Assembly (NCBI GenBank): GCA_016927755.1
Contig: JAFGLZ010000097.1
Location: 1 to 64,000 of the forward strand
Length of the DNA: 64,000 bases
Direction of reading: 5' to 3'
Source: Phycisphaerae bacterium
Lineage (GTDB): Bacteria; Planctomycetota; Phycisphaerae; UBA1845; JAFGLZ01
Shown here: in pieces, positions 19,269 to 27,368 of the stretch
Position numbering within the stretch: position 1 is the first letter of the stretch
How the letters are laid out: each line of letters begins with the position of its first letter
Translations under genes and position numbers: made by a program
The notes under the pieces: generated by a model
Database searches by the model: none
What the model was told of the DNA's origin: nothing
The model's input: the letters and a program-made list of their open reading frames with translations, nothing else

Positions 19269-19412
19269 GGGTGGCCCACGGGTCCGTGCGGGAAGATCCT
19301 TCCGACCGAAAAGGCCGTGGGGTGGCGGGATGAACCGTTCTGAATCAACGCCACGTTCCGCGCCCCCCCGTGTTTCGTCCCATGTCAAAGGGCGCGGCTC
19401 ACATCTAGCCGT
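19269..19412 (+). repeat. Dispersed element, family B
   Basis: It begins GGGTGGCCCACGGGTCCGTG and carries a right arm with CGCCACGTTCCGCG and TTTCGTCCCATGTCA, matching elements at 35417 and 51572. Left and right arms contain inverted GGGTCCG/CGGACCC-type segments, here partly decayed. Confidence 0.5.
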
Positions 19413-19440
19413 GTTTCCCTGAATGCAGCGCGAAACCCGC

Positions 19441-21003
19441 TCACCGAGGCACCCTTCGCAGAGCCCCCGCCAGCACGCACAGATTCTGAGCATTCACCCC
19501 CGCCGGCGCAACCGCCCTCGGCTCACCCCCGATCCGAACCGTCTTGACCCACAACCCGTCCTCACGCTGCGCCTCCACCACCTTCTCCAGCCGATCCCCC
19601 CCAAGCGCGAAAATGTTGTCCGCCGCCAGATAATGCCGCCACCGATCCGGCCGGCTTAGATCGAGCCGATCACCTCCCCCCAGAATCCGACCCAGCCATC
19701 GACGCGGATTGCCGAGCTTCCACGGCTGACCCGCCGCCGCCTTGTCCGCGTTCTCCACGCCCACCCATATCTTGTACCCGTTGGCGAAGATCGGCTGATT
19801 CTCCATATTGTAGTAGCGCCACCACTGCCAGCGCCTCGGATCCTTCTCCTGCGGATTGACGTGCGGGGCCGTGTCCTTCCAGTACAAGAGCGCCGATCGA
19901 ATCGCCCGCAAGATCCGCTGCTTGCGCGCCCCGTCCGTCTCTCGCTCCAGCCACGCCAGCAGCACGTCGATGACCCCGTCCTCCCCGCTCACGAACGCCG
20001 GCGGCTCCTTGTGCCGCGCCCAGGCGGGCTCATCCGTCAGATAGTGATACTGCTGGCACCAGGCCCGATTGCCCAACGCCTCGTGCCGATCAAGCAAGTA
20101 GTCGACGTTTAGCCGAATCGCCTCGAGATACCGCTCCTCCTTGGTCTCCGCGTGCAGCTCCATGAGAAAGAGCAGCGCCTGCTCTGTCGTGTGGTCGTTG
20201 ATCGTCTTGTGAACGTAGTAATGCTCCCCCGGCGTCCCCGCCTCTCCGGTGAACACGATCTGCATCGCCACCTCCAGCGGAAACACCTGCGGGATCCCGC
20301 CCGACGCATAGGGCCGCTTGCCGCTCCGAGCGTCCTTGACCTCGCGCAGCTCGCAGAGCGCGTCGCCGAACCGTTTTGCCCCATCGAGATACTTCTCGCC
20401 GCCCCCCGCCTGGCAGAGCCGGAGAAGGAACAGCGCCGCGGCCTGACTCGTGCCGTCGTCCAGCGTCACCGCGCCCTTCTGAACGCCTTGAATCCCCCGG
20501 TTGCTTGGCTCCGTCGTGTAGTCGCGACGCGTCAGCCCCCACACCATCGCGTACCGCCACTCGCCCCCCTCGAAGAACATGTCCTGATGCCAGCCGCCGT
20601 GCCACTTGGCCTGAATCGCCAGCAGCGTGTCGCCCACCGACCGGGCCACCTCGAGATACCGTGGGTTCCTCGTTGCCTCGTACGCCCTGACGTACGCATA
20701 GCCCACCGAAGGCGTGGCCGGCGGCTGGATCGTCATCATCGGACCGTCCTTGGCCCACGTCCCCGCCTCGTTCGCGTAGAACTGCCGACCCTCGTCGACC
20801 GTCCGAGACAACGACCAGCCAACGTAAGATCCGAAGCGAACCGCGATCGCGTAGTGTCTCGACGCCGCGCGATCGATCCGCGCCGTGATCTCCTGTTCCG
20901 AGATGCTCGCGCCCCGCGTCGGCGCGCGCGTCGCGCCGGCTCCCAACGCGCCGTTGATCGGTGTGAGTATCGCCGTGGCAATGAGCAGAGCGCCGGCATT
21001 CAT
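19441..21003 (-). CDS. Exported (alpha/alpha)-toroid protein, pectate-lyase-like
   Basis: 520 aa with signal peptide (about 1-21). The repeating helical pattern with conserved loops (ATRNPRYLEVARSVGDTLL, KEERYLEAIRLNVDYLL, HGGWHQDMFF, NDHTTEQALLFLMELH) is typical of (alpha/alpha) barrels such as polysaccharide lyase family 10 and related hydrolases. I could not identify catalytic residues with confidence, so an uronate- or glycan-active enzyme is an inference from fold and neighbourhood. ATG 21003 is preceded by AGAGAGG. Convergent with the propeller paralog, separated by a family B element. Confidence 0.6.
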   Translation of the reverse strand: MNAGALLIATAILTPINGALGAGATRAPTRGASISEQEITARIDRAASRHYAIAVRFGSYVGWSLSRTVDEGRQFYANEAGTWAKDGPMMTIQPPATPSVGYAYVRAYEATRNPRYLEVARSVGDTLLAIQAKWHGGWHQDMFFEGGEWRYAMVWGLTRRDYTTEPSNRGIQGVQKGAVTLDDGTSQAAALFLLRLCQAGGGEKYLDGAKRFGDALCELREVKDARSGKRPYASGGIPQVFPLEVAMQIVFTGEAGTPGEHYYVHKTINDHTTEQALLFLMELHAETKEERYLEAIRLNVDYLLDRHEALGNRAWCQQYHYLTDEPAWARHKEPPAFVSGEDGVIDVLLAWLERETDGARKQRILRAIRSALLYWKDTAPHVNPQEKDPRRWQWWRYYNMENQPIFANGYKIWVGVENADKAAAGQPWKLGNPRRWLGRILGGGDRLDLSRPDRWRHYLAADNIFALGGDRLEKVVEAQREDGLWVKTVRIGGEPRAVAPAGVNAQNLCVLAGALRRVPR

Positions 21004-21102
21004 CGGTCAAACCTCTCTATCCCAATCTCACGTCCACGCTGCGTCAGCCCACCCCCCCAACCTCAATGATCCCGCGAGGTCAAACCCCGAGCACACGACG
21101 GC

Positions 21103-21135
21103 CCCGTGGCATGGGCATCTTGCCCATGAGCCACC
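21103..21135 (+). repeat. REP-like hairpin
   Basis: GTGGCATGGGCATCTTGCCC, continuing to ATGAGCCAC, forms a stem of about 12 bp with loop TCT and a small bulge. It has the same design as the hairpin at 13062 with paired base differences. Confidence 0.6.
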
Positions 21136-21353
21136 ACGAGCGAGACGTTCATGCCGCCGGGGCGCTGTCGCTCGCACGGTCATTCAGCCTACGCCCTGTT
21201 GGATACCCCGCCAAGCCCAAACGTTGACGATTCCCATCTCCACTGACTCCCACACGGCGGAAACTGGGCAATTGTGCCTAGCTCGTCCCGCTCGTTATCG
21301 GCACACGATTCGGTACGGATTCGAGAGCGCGCATCTTATCGGCGCTACCAGGT

Positions 21354-21369
21354 TGGCATGGGACTTGCA
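21354..21369 (+). promoter_or_regulatory. Sigma-54 (RpoN) promoter
   Basis: TGGCATGGGACTTGCA keeps the -24 GG and -12 GC dinucleotides at the required 10-bp spacing and differs from the TGGCAC-N5-TTGCA consensus at one base. It lies 66 bp upstream of the ATG of the small membrane protein at 21435, on the same strand. Confidence 0.6.
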
Positions 21370-21434
21370 AATCATCCCAACGAGTCCTCAAGCAAGAGGC
21401 TCCCTGGCTCGCCGAAAACTGTGGGGGGAAAACA

Positions 21435-21596
21435 ATGGCCATCGAAAAAACCATCATCCGAGTCTCCGTCGTCGCCGCCATCATCGTCGTGCTCGTCGGC
21501 CTGCCGCTCTTCACCGACGCGGGACTCCTGGAACACCTCGCCAGACACGTCAACGGACTCCTGGGCGTGTCCCTTCTGCCGACCAGTCTATTCTGA
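21435..21596 (+). CDS. 53-aa single-pass membrane protein
   Basis: Reads MAIEKTIIRVSVVAAIIVVL, then VGLPLFTDAGLLEHLARHV and a C-terminal NGLLGVSLLPTSLF. Residues about 7-27 form one TM helix, followed by an amphipathic segment. A GGGGGGA ribosome site is 5 nt before the ATG, and a sigma-54-like promoter lies upstream. I do not recognise the family. The size, ribosome site, promoter and clean hydrophobic profile argue that it is a real gene. Such small proteins often modulate a membrane complex; that is only a possibility here. Confidence 0.6.
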   Translation: MAIEKTIIRVSVVAAIIVVLVGLPLFTDAGLLEHLARHVNGLLGVSLLPTSLF

Positions 21597-21597
21597 C

Positions 21598-21840
21598 CCG
21601 CCCGTGAGTCGGTTCGATGAGCCGTTCCTCGAACAGCCGACCCTCGGGCGTGTGCAGCGTTCGGCGGAACCCTCTCTTGCCGCCGCGGAACACCTCCTGA
21701 GTCTCGAAGCGGCAGTTGGGCGCGTCGAATCGATGGACGCCCGTCCACCGAAGCAGACCCATGTTCCCACGACTGATCCGCGCCCAGATCTCCTCATCAG
21801 GCGCCGCCAGCCCGCTGTACCAGCATCCGCCGACGCATGG
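21598..21840 (-). pseudogene. Remnant of a uroporphyrinogen-decarboxylase-like gene
   Basis: One minus-strand frame, without a usable start and closed upstream by a stop at 21841-21843, reads protein-like sequence: PDEEIWARISRGNMGLLRWT, VHRFDAPNCRFETQEV, RRTLHTPEGRLFEERLIEPT. This resembles the N-terminal part of the UroD-like methyltransferase family found in planctomycetes. It then loses sense at the 3' end of the 53-aa gene. I infer a decayed fragment; the family name is tentative. Confidence 0.35.
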
Positions 21841-22033
21841 TCATCCGACTCATTGCGCTCTCCCGCTGATCTCTGAGGAACGGAGCCGCGTGACGGACTC
21901 GAGCCCTGGGGCCCGGGCAATCCTTGCGGATCAGAAATCGATCTCTAATCTGCAAGACCACGCCGACATGCCCCGGCCGGGATCCTCCCGACCGGAGGTC
22001 CAGACACCACGCCCGACGCCACAACCGCTCCGT

Positions 22034-22074
22034 AAAAACGCCGGTAGCCTCCGACCGGTTGATCGGAGGCTACC
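22034..22074 (-). terminator. Rho-independent terminator of the small lipoprotein gene
   Basis: A perfect 12-bp stem (GGTAGCCTCCGA at 22043-22054 with TCGGAGGCTACC at 22063-22074) around an 8-nt loop is followed on the minus strand by CGGCG and a run of five T (22034-22038). Confidence 0.85.
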
Positions 22075-22101
22075 GTGCTTGCCAGATGCAATGCTCGGGA
22101 C

Positions 22102-22233
22102 TTACTCGAGCGGCGCGCCCTGATTCAGGTACGCAAACGCCCCACCGATCGCCACGGCCGCCATCGCGCAGCTCGTCAGGCACACGCATAGCGTGGTGGT
22201 CAGTCCCATCAACGCAAATTTCCAACGCTTCAT
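22102..22233 (-). CDS. 43-aa small lipoprotein
   Basis: MKRWKFALMGLTTTLCVCLT, then SCAMAAVAIGGAFAYLNQGAPLE. The lipobox LTSC is at residue 22, followed by a Gly/Ala-rich hydrophobic stretch. A GGGAG ribosome site is 8 nt before the ATG, and a strong intrinsic terminator begins about 28 bp after the stop. The N-terminus resembles that of DUF3568-type small lipoproteins (SGCA..VGAGA.AYV), but the usual soluble part is absent. It may be a minimal member or a gene shortened at its 3' end. Confidence 0.65.
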   Translation of the reverse strand: MKRWKFALMGLTTTLCVCLTSCAMAAVAIGGAFAYLNQGAPLE

Positions 22234-22325
22234 AAGTGCTCTCCCTTGACTCGCCCAGCTTCCTCACATCCGCCTGACATGTACAGACGTATACGTGGGA
22301 TTATCGGCCATTGGGGAACACTTCC

Positions 22326-22331
22326 TATAAT
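22326..22331 (+). promoter_or_regulatory. TATAAT box upstream of the VOC gene
   Basis: A perfect -10 hexamer 176 bp before the VOC ATG. The expected -35 position holds no TTGACA-like sequence. Confidence 0.35.
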
Positions 22332-22506
22332 CCGTTCGACCAGAACCAGGCGACATCCGTGGGTGGCAGTATTGCCCACTTGCCTGGGTGACCTGGACGA
22401 CCGTTATCGGACCCATTGTGACGCCCCGCAAAACGTGGTAATCCTGTACCCCGACCCGGAGACCAACGGTAGAGGGCCGTCGCCCAACCACAAAGGAGCC
22501 AACACG

Positions 22507-23076
22507 ATGTCCACACGAAACACGTTCACCAGAATCGGAGCGGTGGCACTGGCAGGCAGCCTTCTCGCCCTCGGCCTCGCCGTTCAGCGAGCCCTGGCGG
22601 CCACCGAAAACCGCCCCAGCGCCTTCGCCAGCACCACCATCGACATCGGCGTCGTCGTCAGCGACGTCGAAAAAGCCGCCGCCTTCTACACCAAAGCCCT
22701 CGGGTTCACCGAGGTCCCCGGCTTCGACGTCTCCGCCGAAATGGGCGCCGGCGCCGGCCTGACCGACAACCACCCCTTCCACGTCCGAGTCCTCGTCCTC
22801 GGCGACGCACCGACCGCCACGAAGCTCAAGATCATGGAATTCCCCAAGGTCGAGTCCAAGAAGGCGGACAACCGCTTCATCCACTCGTCCCTGGGCTTCA
22901 GCTACCTCACGATCTTCGTCACCGACGCGGAAGCCGCCATCGCCCAGGCCCGCAAGGCCGGCGCGGTTCTGGTCAAGGACAAGCCCTATCCCCTCAAGGG
23001 CGCAGCCAAGTCCCTCACCCTCGTCCGCGATCCCGACGGCAACGTCATCGAGCTGGTCGAGGTGGGCAAGCCATAG
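22507..23076 (+). CDS. Exported VOC (glyoxalase-like) family protein
   Basis: 189 aa with signal peptide (about 1-32, ending RALA). The rest is a single VOC module of two beta-alpha-beta-beta-beta units: TIDIGVVVSDVEKAAAFYTK near residue 40, FSYLTIFVTDAEAAIAQARK near residue 138 and VRDPDGNVIELVE at the C-terminus. VOC proteins bind a divalent metal through paired His/Glu residues and act in glyoxalase, dioxygenase or resistance roles; an exported form suggests a periplasmic role of unknown substrate. AAAGGAG is 9 nt before the ATG. The stop is 10 bp from the convergent DUF1080 gene. Confidence 0.8.
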   Translation: MSTRNTFTRIGAVALAGSLLALGLAVQRALAATENRPSAFASTTIDIGVVVSDVEKAAAFYTKALGFTEVPGFDVSAEMGAGAGLTDNHPFHVRVLVLGDAPTATKLKIMEFPKVESKKADNRFIHSSLGFSYLTIFVTDAEAAIAQARKAGAVLVKDKPYPLKGAAKSLTLVRDPDGNVIELVEVGKP

Positions 23077-23086
23077 AAAACGCCAA

Positions 23087-23902
23087 TCACTGCTGCTTCA
23101 GAGGCACCAGATCCAGCCGCCGGAAGAAGATCTCCGCCCCCTCCGACTGCACCTGGATGCGACCCTTTCGCGGCCGGACGTCGATGCACCGGTTCACCGT
23201 CACCCCGTTCAGGATCACCGTGATCGTCTTGCCCTCGACCACGCACTCCATCCGATTCCACTCGCCGATCGGCTTCTCGACGTCACGCTTCCCGCGGAAG
23301 CCCTTCACGTCCTTCCACTCGGGGTCGCGACCGAACCAGTTCACCCGCCCCCCGCGAATGGTGGCCGGCTTGCCGTCCGGCTGGTAGACGTAGCAGCCGC
23401 CCTGCTTCTCCACCGCCGCGGGACACGTCACGGAGAATTTCTCGCTCCCGTCGCCGACCACGATGAAGTCCCCCGTCCCGCCCTCGATGAGCTGGCACTC
23501 GATCGAGTAGAGCCACACCTTGCCGAATGCGTGCTCCGTGCCGACCGAATGCACCAGGATCCCGCTGTCGCGAGCCCGATCCACGCGCGGGGCACACGTC
23601 TTCTCGCCCCACTTGTACTCCGCGATCAGGCGGTAGTTCTCGTACGCCTCCAGCGTGGTCACGCACCCCCATTCCTCGCCCGAGATCCGCAGCAACCCGT
23701 CCCGGACCGTAAACACCCCCTTCGGGTCCTTGTCGCGCCCGTTATCGCGCAGGTACGTGTAAAACCCCGTCAGGTCCTTCCCGTTGAACAGACGAACCGT
23801 CCCCGGCGCCTTCGTCGAGGCCCCCTCACCGGCCTCTGCCCAAACCGTGCCCCCCGCCACGCCCAGCACCAAGACAACCGCCGACAAGACAAATCGTGTC
23901 AT
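23087..23902 (-). CDS. Exported DUF1080 (3-keto-disaccharide hydrolase-type) protein
   Basis: 271 aa with signal peptide. One concanavalin-like beta-sandwich of the DUF1080 family: RLFNGKDLTGFYTYLRD at the start, ISGEEWGCVTTLEAYENYRL, the RARDSGILVHSVGTEHAFGK segment and the C-terminal GRIQVQSEGAEIFFRRLDL. Members act on 3-keto-glycosides or bind glycans and are greatly expanded in planctomycetes. ATG 23902 is preferred to 23929 because it gives a clean signal peptide and has GGAG about 8 nt upstream. Confidence 0.85.
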   Translation of the reverse strand: MTRFVLSAVVLVLGVAGGTVWAEAGEGASTKAPGTVRLFNGKDLTGFYTYLRDNGRDKDPKGVFTVRDGLLRISGEEWGCVTTLEAYENYRLIAEYKWGEKTCAPRVDRARDSGILVHSVGTEHAFGKVWLYSIECQLIEGGTGDFIVVGDGSEKFSVTCPAAVEKQGGCYVYQPDGKPATIRGGRVNWFGRDPEWKDVKGFRGKRDVEKPIGEWNRMECVVEGKTITVILNGVTVNRCIDVRPRKGRIQVQSEGAEIFFRRLDLVPLKQQ

Positions 23903-23968
23903 CGCTCCAGCTCTCCACATGCCCGTCATCGCATCTCACGCAAGTGGCGCCGCAACCACCCCGGCGCC

Positions 23969-24826
23969 TCAGCCTTTCGAACAGGGGCGCTCCGCGTACA
24001 ACCGCAGATCGCTGCCCAGTCCCGCCACTCGCACACAGTATTGCAGCAAATTGGCCGAGAAGCCAAACCCGGGCCTCCCGCCCCAGAAGACCGGACGGAC
24101 GATCCTCCCCATGCCCAACTCCGCCAGCAATCGCCGAATGCCGCCCTCGCTGAAGAAAACCAGGTGCGTGGGATTGGCGATGTTGAACCATCGACCCCGC
24201 TCCAGCAGATACCGCCAACACCGCAGGTTCGGCAACGTCAAGCAAAGAACTCCCCCGGGCACGAGCTTCGCCACGAGTCGACCCAACACGTCACGAGGCC
24301 GGCGCGTGTGCTCGATCACCGCCCACGCCGTCACCAGGTCGTAGTGCGCATCCGGCAACTCCCCCAACGCCGAGTCCGGATCGACCAGGACCCGCACGCC
24401 CAGACGCTCCTCCGCGTACCGCGCGGCAATACGCGAGAACTCGATCCCCGTCGGCTCGAACCCCGCCTCGCGACACTCCGCGAGAAAGTAGCCCGGCCCG
24501 CAGCCATAGTCCAAGACGCGGCGAGCCCGACCGTCGGCCGGTTCGCCGAGCCGCGGATATCGCCGAAACAAGTCCCGCAAGACGGTCTGATAGAGCACGC
24601 GATTGGCGGTATGCTCCTCGGACCGAAACGTACCCTCGAGCGTGTCCCCCTCGTCGTAGTAATCGCGCTTGTAGAGCCCGACCAGCTCCTCCGGGGTGTA
24701 CTGCGGATTGGCGTAAAGCAACCCGCACTCGGGGCATGCCACCACCACGTCGTCCCGCCGAGCGTATCGATCCTTCGCGTCCGTCGACCGATGCCCGCAA
24801 ACAAGACAAGCGTCCAGGCGTTCCAT
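23969..24826 (-). CDS. SAM-dependent methyltransferase with N-terminal zinc ribbon
   Basis: 285 aa. The N-terminal CLVCGH...CPECGLLYANPQYT segment is the four-Cys ribbon often found before sugar or natural-product C-methyltransferases. The Rossmann core has motif I VLDYGCGPGYFLAE and VIEHTRRPRDVLGRL. The WFNIANPTHLVFFSEGG segment is typical of Methyltransf_23. The substrate is unknown. The frame is open further upstream, but the residues before MERLDACLVCGH are not protein-like. Divergent from the DUF4434-like gene, with a 118-bp gap. Confidence 0.8.
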   Translation of the reverse strand: MERLDACLVCGHRSTDAKDRYARRDDVVVACPECGLLYANPQYTPEELVGLYKRDYYDEGDTLEGTFRSEEHTANRVLYQTVLRDLFRRYPRLGEPADGRARRVLDYGCGPGYFLAECREAGFEPTGIEFSRIAARYAEERLGVRVLVDPDSALGELPDAHYDLVTAWAVIEHTRRPRDVLGRLVAKLVPGGVLCLTLPNLRCWRYLLERGRWFNIANPTHLVFFSEGGIRRLLAELGMGRIVRPVFWGGRPGFGFSANLLQYCVRVAGLGSDLRLYAERPCSKG

Positions 24827-24944
24827 GGCAATTGCTCGCAAGCCCTGCCCACCGGGCACGGCGGATGATCCAATCACGGCTTGGTTGCGGCTCGACGTCG
24901 ACCGCAGTAGCCTGAACGCCAACCCCAACCCACGGGAGACATAT

Positions 24945-26069
24945 ATGAACCGGCGAGACTTCGTCAAGACAAGCGCCTGCGGACTGACCGCCGCCGCACT
25001 GGCCGCTCAGAGCGCAACGACCCGGGCCGAAGAACCCGACGCATCAAAACCCCACACACGACCGCCAACCGAACCGCGAATCACAGGCAGCTTCTTCGAC
25101 CTGATCCACGTCAACTGGTTCGACGCCGCCTACTGGACCGACACCTGCCTCCATTGGAACCAGGAAAGCTGGCGGGCCCTCATCCGAGACATGCACGGAA
25201 TCGGCATCGACACCGCCATCCTCGTCTCCAGCGCCTTCTGGGGCCGCCCAATGTTCCCCGGCTACGAAAAGACCACCGGCATCCCCATCAAGTTCGGCTG
25301 CCCGGATCCCCTCTCCGCCTGCGTCGACGAGGCCGAACGCCTGGGAATGACGATGTACCTCGGCCTCGGCTTTCGCGGACGCGTCAGTCAGGTCCGAGAC
25401 TACGCGACGATGGAGCCGCCCTGGCCCGACATCTGGTTCCGCTGGAACACCGCTATGGCCGAAGCGCTCGTCGACCGCTTCGGCAAGCGGAAGTGCTTCG
25501 GCGGGCTCTATCTCTCCTACGAAATCGACTTCCACGACCATCAGATAGACCTCTATGAGAAGCTCGTCAAACAGCACCTCCGACCCGCCGTGGGCGACGT
25601 CAAGATCCTGGCCTCGCCCGGCAACCTCGGCCACCACAAGGACCTGAGCCTCCTGCCCAAACAGATCCAGCGCGCCGGCATCAACATCCTGGCCCCACAA
25701 GACTACGGCGGACGCCGACGCGACGTGCCTCAGGCCCTCGAGCTCGTCGAGCAAAACGCACGCGCCCTCGAAACGGCCGGAAAATCCCTCCGCGATATGG
25801 GCGTCGCCCTCTGGTCCAATTGCGAGCTCTTCTGCCTCAGAGCCAACCCTTCCGGACGCGGCGTGTGCGTCCCCGGCCCGATCGAACGAATCAAGAAACA
25901 GATCGAAATCCAGGCCCCCCTGGTCGAAAAGCTCATCTGCTACCAGTACCAGGGCATCATGAACCGGCACACCGATCTCGTCGACGTCGGCCACCCCGAC
26001 ACCGACAAGCTCTATCGCGCCTATGTCGCCTATCTGAACGAAAGATTCGCCGGCCGATTCAAGCCCTGA
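24945..26069 (+). CDS. Tat-exported DUF4434-like TIM-barrel protein
   Basis: 374 aa with a twin-arginine signal (MNRRDFVKTSACGLTAAALA). The body reads as a beta/alpha barrel with SFFDLIHVNWFDAAYW, GLYLSYEIDFHDHQ (a strand-end Glu that could be catalytic), ILASPGNLGHHKDLS and INILAPQDYGG. This matches the DUF4434/DUF5109-type hydrolase-like proteins attached to glycan loci. Tat export suggests a cofactor or folding before export. GGGAG is 9 nt before the ATG. Probable glycan-active enzyme; substrate unknown. Confidence 0.65.
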   Translation: MNRRDFVKTSACGLTAAALAAQSATTRAEEPDASKPHTRPPTEPRITGSFFDLIHVNWFDAAYWTDTCLHWNQESWRALIRDMHGIGIDTAILVSSAFWGRPMFPGYEKTTGIPIKFGCPDPLSACVDEAERLGMTMYLGLGFRGRVSQVRDYATMEPPWPDIWFRWNTAMAEALVDRFGKRKCFGGLYLSYEIDFHDHQIDLYEKLVKQHLRPAVGDVKILASPGNLGHHKDLSLLPKQIQRAGINILAPQDYGGRRRDVPQALELVEQNARALETAGKSLRDMGVALWSNCELFCLRANPSGRGVCVPGPIERIKKQIEIQAPLVEKLICYQYQGIMNRHTDLVDVGHPDTDKLYRAYVAYLNERFAGRFKP

Positions 26070-26088
26070 GCCGAAAGCGGATGCCACC

Positions 26089-26628
26089 ATGAAACGCAAC
26101 ATCGAACTAAAAGCCGAATACCCCGATCTAGACCACGCCCGCCGCATCGCCGAAGAGCTCGGCGCGGTCCTCCATGCCGACATGCGCCAGCGCGATACCT
26201 ACTTCGCCAGCCCGACCGGCCGACTCAAGCTGCGAAGGATCGTCCCCATCTCGACCGAAGGCGGCAAAACCGACGAGCGAGCCGAGCTCATCGGCTACCG
26301 TCGCGACGATCGCACCGAGCCGAGAGCCAGCGACTACGACCGCGTCCCGATCGACGACGCACCAGGCCTCGCCCGGCTGCTCGACCAGACCCTCGGCGTC
26401 ACGATCGAGGTGCTCAAGCATCGCGTCGTCTACCTGCACGACAACGTCAGGATCCACCTCGATGACGTCCAAGACCTGGGACGCTTCATCGAGTTCGAGG
26501 CCATCGTCGACGAACACTGCGACGACCTCGCCGCGCGAGCCAAGGTCAAGCGACTCCGCGAGGCCTTCGGAATCGCCGACGAACGCATCGCCGCGGGCTC
26601 GTACGCGGACCTGCTGCATTCGACCTGA
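26089..26628 (+). CDS. CYTH-domain protein (CyaB-type class IV adenylate cyclase-like)
   Basis: 179 aa, a complete CYTH tunnel fold: N-terminal NIELKAEYPD (the metal/phosphate-binding acidic and Lys motif), RDTYFASPTGRLKLRR, ELIGYRRDD, KHRVVYLHDNVRIHLDDVQD and FIEFEAIV. CYTH enzymes cleave or bind triphosphates (adenylate cyclase, thiamine triphosphatase, inorganic triphosphatase). The sequence is closest in pattern to CyaB-like proteins, but activity cannot be told by eye. It starts 19 bp after the Tat protein with no strong ribosome site. Confidence 0.85.
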   Translation: MKRNIELKAEYPDLDHARRIAEELGAVLHADMRQRDTYFASPTGRLKLRRIVPISTEGGKTDERAELIGYRRDDRTEPRASDYDRVPIDDAPGLARLLDQTLGVTIEVLKHRVVYLHDNVRIHLDDVQDLGRFIEFEAIVDEHCDDLAARAKVKRLREAFGIADERIAAGSYADLLHST

Positions 26629-26662
26629 CCCGCGTTGTCGATGCCCCAAAGCGGAGATGTTG

Positions 26663-27325
26663 ATGCCGATGACACGAAGGTCCGAGCTCCGCGAGCTGCT
26701 GGCGAGCCGAGATCTATCCGCGCTGGCGTCAATGGCCCGCGCCACGCCCATCCTGCTCAAAGACCTCCTCTCACTCACATACGACGCGGACGACCTCCTC
26801 GCCTGGCGCGCCGTCGAGGCCGTGGGCATCGCCGCGGGCGCCGTCGCCCAAAGCGACCTCGAACGCGTCCGCAACCTCGTTCGAAAGCTCCTCTGGTCGA
26901 TGAACGACGAGTCCGGCGGCATCGGCTGGAGAGCCCCCGAGACCATCGGAGAGATCCTCGCTCGAACACCCGTCCTCATCGCGGAGATGGGCGTCCTGCT
27001 GGCGGCCTTCATCCGGCAGCCGCCGTTCGAACGAGGCGCGCACCTCGCCATCGCCCGCGCCGCCCGCATAGACCCGACCCCGTTCGCCGACGCGATCCCC
27101 GATCTGATCGCGTCCCTCCGCGACGAAGACCCCCACGTGCGAGCCTACGCCGCCTTGGCCCTCGGCGCGCTGGGTGACGAAACCTGCCGCCCCGCGATCG
27201 AGACGCTCAAAGCCGATACGCATGACGTCGAGCGCTACGACTTCGACACGCACCGCCTCGAGACCACCACCGTCGCACGAATGGCCCACGAAGCGCTCAA
27301 CCTGCTACAATGCCGACGCCCATGA
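26663..27325 (+). CDS. HEAT-repeat protein, DVU0298-like
   Basis: 220 aa of helical repeats. The core LLWSMNDESGGIGWRAPETI is the hallmark of the DVU0298 family, conserved mainly in anaerobes such as sulfate reducers; VRAYAALALGALGD is a typical HEAT unit near the C-terminus. Function unknown, presumably a cytoplasmic protein-protein scaffold. Three in-frame ATGs (26657, 26663, 26669) are available; 26663 has GGAG at 6 nt. It lies between the CYTH gene and tldD on the same strand. Confidence 0.75.
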   Translation: MPMTRRSELRELLASRDLSALASMARATPILLKDLLSLTYDADDLLAWRAVEAVGIAAGAVAQSDLERVRNLVRKLLWSMNDESGGIGWRAPETIGEILARTPVLIAEMGVLLAAFIRQPPFERGAHLAIARAARIDPTPFADAIPDLIASLRDEDPHVRAYAALALGALGDETCRPAIETLKADTHDVERYDFDTHRLETTTVARMAHEALNLLQCRRP

Positions 27326-27368
27326 GCCCCGTCCGCCCCGCGGACGCGCACGCAGGAGGTACCCCGCC

